60,000 nt of DNA, from contig CAIIXF020000011.1 of assembly GCA_903813345.2 (NCBI GenBank), forward strand, positions 441,001-501,000, read 5' to 3'. Made by a program: the position numbers and the translations under genes. This DNA is from Owenia fusiformis (lineage: Eukaryota; Annelida; Polychaeta; Sabellida; Oweniidae). The notes under the pieces are model-generated. The model made no database searches and was not told where the DNA came from. It saw only the letters and a list, made by a program, of their open reading frames with translations. Below are positions 38,101-47,100 of the stretch, one piece after another. Every line of letters starts with the position of its first letter. Within the stretch, counting starts at the first letter, position 1.

Positions 38101-41100
38101 AAGAAACATTTAGCAGAACTGACTTCAGAATTAGAAAAATTAAAAAAAGAACTCCAACACCAAAAAATGGCAGGTACCGTTTGCAGATCTGTAAAGATTG
38201 GGATATTGCAATGATTTCTTATGTCACCAACACAAGTGATGACATATGGTGACATATTGTCATGTCACCATCACATGTGATGACATATGGTGACATACAT
38301 GTATTGTTATGTCACCATCACAAGTGATGACATATGGTGACATATTGTTATGTCACCATCACATGTGATCACATATGGGGACATATTGTTATGTCACCAT
38401 CACATGTGATGACATATGGTTACATATTGTTATGTCACCATCACATGTGATGACATATGGTGACATATTGTTATGCCACTATCACATGTGATGACATATG
38501 GTTACATATTGTTATGTCACCATCACATGTGATGACATATGGTCACATATTGTTATGTCACCATCACATGTGATGACATATGGTCACATATTGTTATGTC
38601 ACCATCACATGTGATGACATATGGTCACATATTGTTATGTCACCATCACAAGTGATGACATGGTTACATATTGTAATGTCACCATCACATGTGATGACAT
38701 ATGAATACATATTGTTATGTCACCATCACATGTGATGACATGGTTACATATTGTTATTTTACCATCACATGTGATGACATATGGTTACATATTGTTATGT
38801 CACCATCACAAGTGCTGACATATGGTGACATATTGATATGATCTTCACCTTGTTTGTGGATGGTGTTTGGCATTTGTTAGTTGGTGTTCTGCAGTTCATG
38901 TCAGCATCTGTAAACAATGGCAGGTGGTAACATATTGCATGTTATTAATTTCATGTTTTACTTGATTACAATATCATTATACATCACAAATATTTTACAC
39001 TGAAGATTGTGAAATGGTAACTTAATTATAACTAATAAATGGTTTAAAAGTGTTAAGGATATCTTAAAAAGAGTTTTGACTGGACTTCGAAGATTACCAA
39101 AGTTTAACTATGATGATTTTAAAAGAAATTATTGGATGTATTAGCCATTGCAATGACTGCTAAGTTTATTTAAAATATTCTTGAAATAGAGTTTGGTGTT
39201 GATTGGGCCACTGTGATGATTTGTGTGAGTGCATGACGTCATGTTATATATTATATTCATGTCTTATATATTATATTATATTTGTATGTACTGAACATGC
39301 TTTTTGCAGCATACAACTGAATTAAATAATTACTTAACTTACTTTAGAACAATTCCATAGTCAAGTTGTTTTGTTTCTAGGTGTATCAAAATCAGAACTG
39401 AAAGCCATGCAGGACTCTGAATCTAGTCTACTTGTAAAACTACAGAATCTCCAGAAAGAATTAGCCAATAGGAACTCAGAGATTCTTTTACTGCAGGATC
39501 GGCTATCTTCCTCACAAAAAGAAAAACAGCAAATTTTGGTGGATTCAGCACGACATGAAGCCCATATTAAAGGTACTCTGCGAATAATATTGAAAATCTT
39601 CATATCATTAGGTGTTTATATTTCATGATGTTTTATATTACTTTATCATATAGATTAGTGGTAAAATCATGTAAATGTATTGCATATTTGAGTGTCACAC
39701 ATGCATAGCCATTTTTGTTTAAGTTTTGACTGTCCCAGTTTTGACAGATAATTAGCCTGTAGTCATTTAATTGTATTTATTTAACAACCACTCTTCACTA
39801 TTGGAGGCTAAAAAATAATATGCATTCATAAATAATTTTACTAGGGGAAAAAAGAGCAAAAAAGCCAAGCAGGAAATCACACTCGGGACAAAAATCATCA
39901 GTTCCTGAACCTACTCCTTTGGAAGTCTACGCAGATCCCTACAGTGTTTCCAAAGCTTATACACCTGACACATTTGCAGGGGCACATATCTCAGATGTCC
40001 TAGCTGAAAATGAACAGCTTAAACTAAAGGTAGGATAATACAACATATAGTGTTTCTAAGGCATACACACCTGACATGTTTGCTGGGGCACATATCTCAG
40101 ATGTCCTAGCTGAAAATGAACAGCTTAAACTAAAGGTAGGATAATACAACATATAGTGTTTCTAAGGCAAAAATGAACAGCTTAAACTGAAGGTAGGATA
40201 ATACAACATATAGTGTTTCTAAGGCATACACACCTGACACGTTTGCTGGGGCACATATCTCAGATGTCCTAGCTGAAAATGAACAGCTTAAACTAAAGGT
40301 AGGATAATACAACATATAGTGTTTCTAAGGCATACACACCTGACACGTTTGCTGGGGCACATATCTCAGATGTCCTAGCTGAAAATGAACAGCTTAAACT
40401 AAAGGTAGGATAATACAACATACAGTGTTTCTAAGGCATACACACCTGACACGTTTGCTGGGGCACATATCTCAGATGTCCTAGCTGAAAATGAACAGCT
40501 TAAACTAAAGGTAGGATAATACAACATATAGTGTTTCTAAGGCATACACACCTGACTCATTTGCAGGGGCACATATCTCAGATGTCCTAGCTGAAAATGA
40601 ACAGCTTAAACTAAAGGTAGGATAATACAACATATAGTGTTTCTAAGGCATACACACCTGACACGTTTGCAGGGGCACATATCTCAGATGTCCTAGCTGA
40701 AAATGAACAGCTTAAACTAAAGGTAGGATAATACAACATATAGTGTTTCTAAGGCATACACACCTGACACGTTTGCAGGGGCAAATATCTCAGATGTCCT
40801 AGCTGAAAATGAACAGCTTAAACTAAAGGTAGGATAATACAACATATAGTGTTTCTAAGGCATACACACCTGACACGTTTGCTGGGGCACATATCTCAGA
40901 TGTCCTAGCTGAAAATGAACAGCTTAAACTAAAGGTAGGATAATACAACATATAGTGTTTCTAAGGCATACACACCTGACACGTTTGCTGGGGCACATAT
41001 CTCAGATGTCCTAGCTGAAAATGAACAGCTTAAACTAAAGGTAGGATAATACAACATATAGTGTTTCTAAGGCATACACACCTGACACGTTTGCTGGGGC

Positions 41101-44100
41101 ACATATCTCAGATGTCCTAGCTGAAAATGAACAGCTCAAACTAAAGGTAGGATAATACAACATATAGTGTTTCTAAGGCATACACTCCTGACATGTTTGC
41201 TGGGGGACATATTTCAGATGTCTTAGCTGAAAATGAACAGCTTAAACTAAAGGTAGGATAATACAACATATAGTGTTTCTAAGGCATACACTCCTGACAT
41301 GTTTGCTGGGGGACATATTTCAGATGTCTTAGCTGAAAATGAACAGCTTAAACTAAAGGTAGGATAATTAGAGGTTATGTCACTATCGTGGCATATATGC
41401 CCGAGGTCTCAGTGATATATGGCCCAACCTTGGGAGGGACATTGATCTCTGAGAACCGAGGGCATATGTGCCACGATAGTGACATAAACGATTTATAACA
41501 TACCTATGATGATGTAGACTGGTCAGAGCGCACTGTTTTCTTATAGAATTGACAAACAAATGGTTTGAAAATGATTGAAATGAGTTTAGAAAAATTGCTC
41601 GCGCAGTTTTATCTTCGATTGATTGGTTATGACGTCAGCGCCTTGACCAATCAGAAAGTTAGCGGGCGCGGGCTTTTCAAAACTTATATTGGCCCGCTGT
41701 CTTGTGTACACTTTGCACTGTACATCATCATAGGTATGTTATAATACAACATATAGTGTTTCTAAGGCATACACACCTGACACGTTTGCTGGGGCACATA
41801 TCTCAGATGTCCTAGCTGAAAATGAACAGCTTAAACTAAAGGTAGGATAATACAACATATAATGTTTCTAAGGCATACACACCTGACACGTTTGCTGGTG
41901 CACATATCTCAGATGTCCTAGCTGAAAATGAACAGCTTAAACTAAAGGTAGGATAATACAACATATAGTGTTTCTAAGGCACACACACCTGACACGTTTG
42001 CTGGGGCACATATCTCAGATGTCCTAGCTGAAAATGAACAGCTTAAACTGAAGGTAGGATAATACAACATATAGTGTTTCTAAGGCATACACACCTGACA
42101 TGTTTGCTGGGGCACATATCTCAGATGTCCTAGCTGAAAATGAACAGCTCAAACTAAAGGTAGGATAATACAACATATAGTGTTTCTAAGGCATACACTC
42201 CTGACATGTTTGCTGGGGGACATATTTCAGATGTCTTAGCTGAAAATGAACAGCTTAAACTAAAGGTAGGATAATACAACATATAGTGTTTCTAAGGCAT
42301 ACACTCCTGACATGTTTGCTGGGGGACATATTTCAGATGTCTTAGCTGAAAATGAACAGCTTAAACTAAAGGTAGGATAATACAACATATAGTGTTTCTA
42401 AGGCATACACACCTGACACGTTTGCTGGGGCACATATCTCAGATGTCCTAGCTGAAAATGAACAGCTTAAACTAAAGGTAGGATAATACAACATATAGTG
42501 TTTCTAAGGCACACACACCTGACACGTTTGCTGGGGCACATATCTCAGATGTCCTAGCTGAAAATGAACAGCTTAAACTGAAGGTAGGATAATACAACAT
42601 ATAGTGTTTCTAAGGCAAAAATGAACAGCTTAAACTGAAGGTAGGATAATACAACATATAGTGTTTCTAAGGCAAAAATGAACAGCTTAAACTAAAGGTA
42701 GGATAATACAACATATAGTGTTTCTAAGGCACACACTCCTGACACATTTGCAGGGGCACACATCTCAGATGTCCTAGCTGAAAATGAACAGCTTAACTAA
42801 AGGTAGGATAATACAACAAACGTCCAAGATGTCTTAGCAATTTGCCTGCAGCTTGGACAGTAGAGAAAGTTTCTATATTGAAAACACTTTCTGGAAAAAT
42901 TGTTTTGAGGTGAATAGTAAGTGGAAATTGGGGTCTAAAATTGGGAAATGAGGTTATAATCCTAGGTTTTACATGTTTTAAATATTGTTATATAATGGTT
43001 CATTCTACATTATATAATCTTATTACGCCACTCTAAGTTCAATTACAGTTGATTCGAACACAATCATAACAATTAAAAACCATAAAAAATATCCCATAGC
43101 CAACTCAATAATGCCGATGTTGATCTCGAGCCATTTATGACTTCACTTGATTCTAGCAAATCATGCCGGAACCATTTATGACGTCACTTGATTCTAGGAA
43201 ATCATGAAAATTTTGTAGCGTCAGAACTCCTCATTCGCTCTGCTCATTGGAGGGACACAACAGTCTGTGTAACAAAACATACACCTTGTTCTTCGGTCTA
43301 TATTCATTAGTTCCCAGAATGCACTTCTACAGTGGTATACGCTGGAGTGTATACGGAGGAGTTGTATATCGTTGTTATAGACCCATGTTATACAACTGTA
43401 ATCGGACTTAGAGTGGTATAATATTAGCAACATATTAACATTGGCACATCAATCTTAATACATGTATTACTTAATGATATTTTTGTAGGTTGAGGCTTGA
43501 AGGCCACCAAGAGAGAGTGGATCTCAACAAAGCTATAGCTGAAACAGAGGCTGTTTAGTGTAAATACCTTAATACATATTACTATGTAACATTGTAGGTT
43601 GAGAGACTTGAGCTTGAGGGCCACCAAGAGAGAGTGGATCTCAACAAAGCTGTAGTTGAAGCAGAGGCTGTGTAGTGTAAATACCTTAATACATATTACT
43701 ATGTAACATTGTAGGTTGAGAGACTTGAGCTTGAGGGCCACCAAGAGAGAGTGGATCTCAACAAAGCTATAGCTGAAGTAGAGGCTGTTTAGTGTAAATA
43801 CCTTAATACATATTACTATGTAACATTGTAGGTTGAGAGACTTGACCTTGAAGGCCACCAAGAGAGAGTGGATCTCAACAAAGCTATAGCTGAAGCAGAG
43901 GCTGTTTAGTGTAAATACCTTAATACATATTACTATGTAACATTGTAGGTTGAGAGACTTGGGCTTGAGGGCCACCAAGAGAGAGTGGATCTCAACAAAG
44001 CTATAGCTGAAGTAGAGGCTGTTTAGTGTAAATACCTTAATGCATATTACTATGTAACATTGTGGGTTGAGAGACTTGAGCTTGAGGGCCACCAAGAGAG

Positions 44101-47100
44101 AGTGGATCTCAACAAAGCTATAGCTGAAGCAGAGGCTGTTTAGTGTAAATACCTTAATACATATTACTATGTAATATTGTAGGTTGAGAGACTTGAGCTT
44201 GAAAGCCACCAAGAGAGAGTGGATCTTAACAAAGCTATAGCTGAAACAGAGGCTGTTTAGTGTAAATACCTTAATACATATTACTATGTAATATTGTAGG
44301 TTGAGAGACTTGAGCTTGAAAGCCACCAAGAGAGAGTGGATCTTAACAAAGCTATAGTTGAAGCAGAGGCTGTTTAGTGTAAATACCTTAATACATATTA
44401 CTATGTAATATTGTAGGTTGAGAGACTTGAGCTTGAGGGCCACCAAGAGAGAGTGGATCTCAACAAAGCTATAGCTGAAGTAGAGGCTGTTTAGTGTAAA
44501 TACCTTAATACATATTACTATGTAACATTGTAGGTTGAGAGACTTGAGCTTGAGGGCCACCAAGAGAGAGTGGATCTTAACAAAGTTATAGTTGAAGCAG
44601 AGGCTGTTTAGTGTAAATACCTTAATACATATTACTATGTAATATTGTAGGTTGAGAGACTTGAGCTTGAGGGCCACCAAGAGAGAGTGGATCTCAACAA
44701 AGCTATAGTTGAAGCAGAGGCTGTTTAGTGTAAATACCTTAATACATATTACTATGTAACATTGTAGGTTGAGAGACTTGAACTTGAAGGCCACCAAGAA
44801 GGAGTGGATCTTAACAAAGCTATAGCTGAAGTAGAGGCTGTTTAGTGTAAATACCTTAATACATATTACTATGTAACATTGTAGGTTGAGAGACATGAGC
44901 TTGAGGGCCACCAAGAGAGAGTGGATCTCAACAAAGCTATAGCTGAAGTAGAGGCTGTTTAGTGTAAATACCTTAATACATATTACTATGTAACATTGTA
45001 GGTTGAGAGACATGAGCTTGAGGGCCACCAAGAGAGAGTGGATCTCAACAAAGCTATAGCTGAAGTAGAGGCTGTTTAGTGTAAATACCTTAATACATAT
45101 TACTATGTAACATTGTAGGTTGAAAGACTTGAGCTTGAGGGCCACCAAGAGAGAGTGGATCTCAACAAAGTTATAGCTGAAGGAGAGGCTGTTGCTAGGA
45201 GAGACAGAGAAAATCTGCTACAAGAGGTATTAGTCCAATAAAACATCTAATAAAAGTGGAACACCTCCGTAAATGAAACAAGAACAACTTTTATATTGTT
45301 GCCTAAAAACTAAATGTAAAATGAATCTCTGAGAGGAACACCTCCCAAATAGAACACTATTTGAGAAATAGTATTCAGTATATAAGCATCATCGTTGTCA
45401 TGGCATCTTTACATTGTCTAATCCCAAGAATAACCACATAAACTACTGAATTTTCTCCATTCTGAAAGCACTGTAGTCTACATAATAACTCTAGAAATTT
45501 ATGAATGTATGGAATGGAAATGAAAAGATTAAAAAATGTCTTGACAAATTTTAATAATAATTTAATCTACTTATTTGAAATAACACACTTGCATTGCATT
45601 TCTGGAAGGCTTTGAACCAATATTGAATTTTTCAACACACATTTTGGATTTTTCATCTTCGGAAATTTTTAACCTGAAATAATTTGATTATGCATTCACA
45701 TATTAATGAAATCAGCCTCTTGTTGACATCAATTGATTATGTGGCAGTCTAAATACATAAATGCACCTAAAGGTGGCTTGAAATACATTACAGAATACTG
45801 TGTATTTACTGTATTTCTTTATTCCGTTGCTTTACATATTGAAACCATGATTTTCAATTTTTTTTAGTTGAATACATTACGGCAAGAAAATGCTGCTGAG
45901 AAGCAGCGACTAATAACCGAGCATTCGCTCCAATATTCCAACAGTAAACTGGCTGAACTTCAAAACACAATAGATTCTCAACAGGTGAGATTCTATATAG
46001 AGTACAGGTATTGCTTGGGTAATAAAGTGATTTAATTGCAGCAAAGCTTTGAGAAACAATATGACAATTTTTAATGGATTATATTATGATATATACAGGG
46101 TGGGCCAAAAAAAATGCTACTTTTTTTCAAAATGCTATAACTTTTGATATAAAATCATAATTTGCATACCAAATGAAACTTGAGGTTGTTATCTAGCCAT
46201 GTATCATGAATTGAACACTTTTACTTTACTAAAATATGTCACCAGTGTCTCACTTTAACATGTGGTGTGCCATGAGAAATAAGCATAATTTGCAAAATGT
46301 TCCTAAACTGATATGGCCTGATGATCGCCAAGCTAATAGTCCTGATGCAAACCCCAGTGAGTATAGGGTATGGGAAGGTCTCAAGGATATTGTATGAAGG
46401 CACCCAATCTAGAAAATTGCTCAACTAAAGCTGGCAATTAAGACAGGTTGAAAAAAACTTAGCTAACATTTCATTGATACTGCTATATCAGCGAGGCGAC
46501 TAAAACTAAAATATATCATCAAATAGGGTGGTGGACCAATTGAACTCCTCTTTTAAATCAGATATAATCCAAGTTGAAGGACTTGTTACATTATATTATT
46601 ACTAAGAACCCCTGGCACTATATAACTGCAAAATTTGGGGTATGTAGGTTGGAAAATAAAAAAGTTGTAGTGTCTTGAAAAAAATTGGCGTTTTTTTTGG
46701 CCCACCCTGTAGTACATGCATTAGTATGGAGAAATTAAAAAAAAAGTCCAAAATAAAAAATACCTGATATTCAAAGATTGTATTATCAAAAATCATCTTG
46801 AATTTTGTAATCTTTTATGCAGTGCAGTATACATTGATATTGTTATTATACCATGGTCAGAGCAATATCAGGTATATAATAGCAAGTAATAAGTCACATA
46901 TTCGGGACAGGGATGACATCAGAGTTGATATCAGGATAAGAAGGATGACATCAGGGATGAAATTCAAAATTTTTACATTTTTTAAATTTCAATTTTTCAA
47001 AAAAATTTCATATTTTCGAAACATTTTCATTTTTCAAAAATTTATAATTTTTTCAAAAATTGTGAAGTGGCGGGTTGTAGTGTCAGGTCACAATGGATAT

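Noticed and set aside
43424-45148. 574-residue minus-strand repeat ORF
   Set aside because: Antisense of the exon-26 duplicate array with its 117-bp period; no promoter, splice or family evidence.
46602-46796. Minus-strand ORF reading GGPKKTPIFF
   Set aside because: It is the inverted end of the mariner/Tc relic, a common false gene call.
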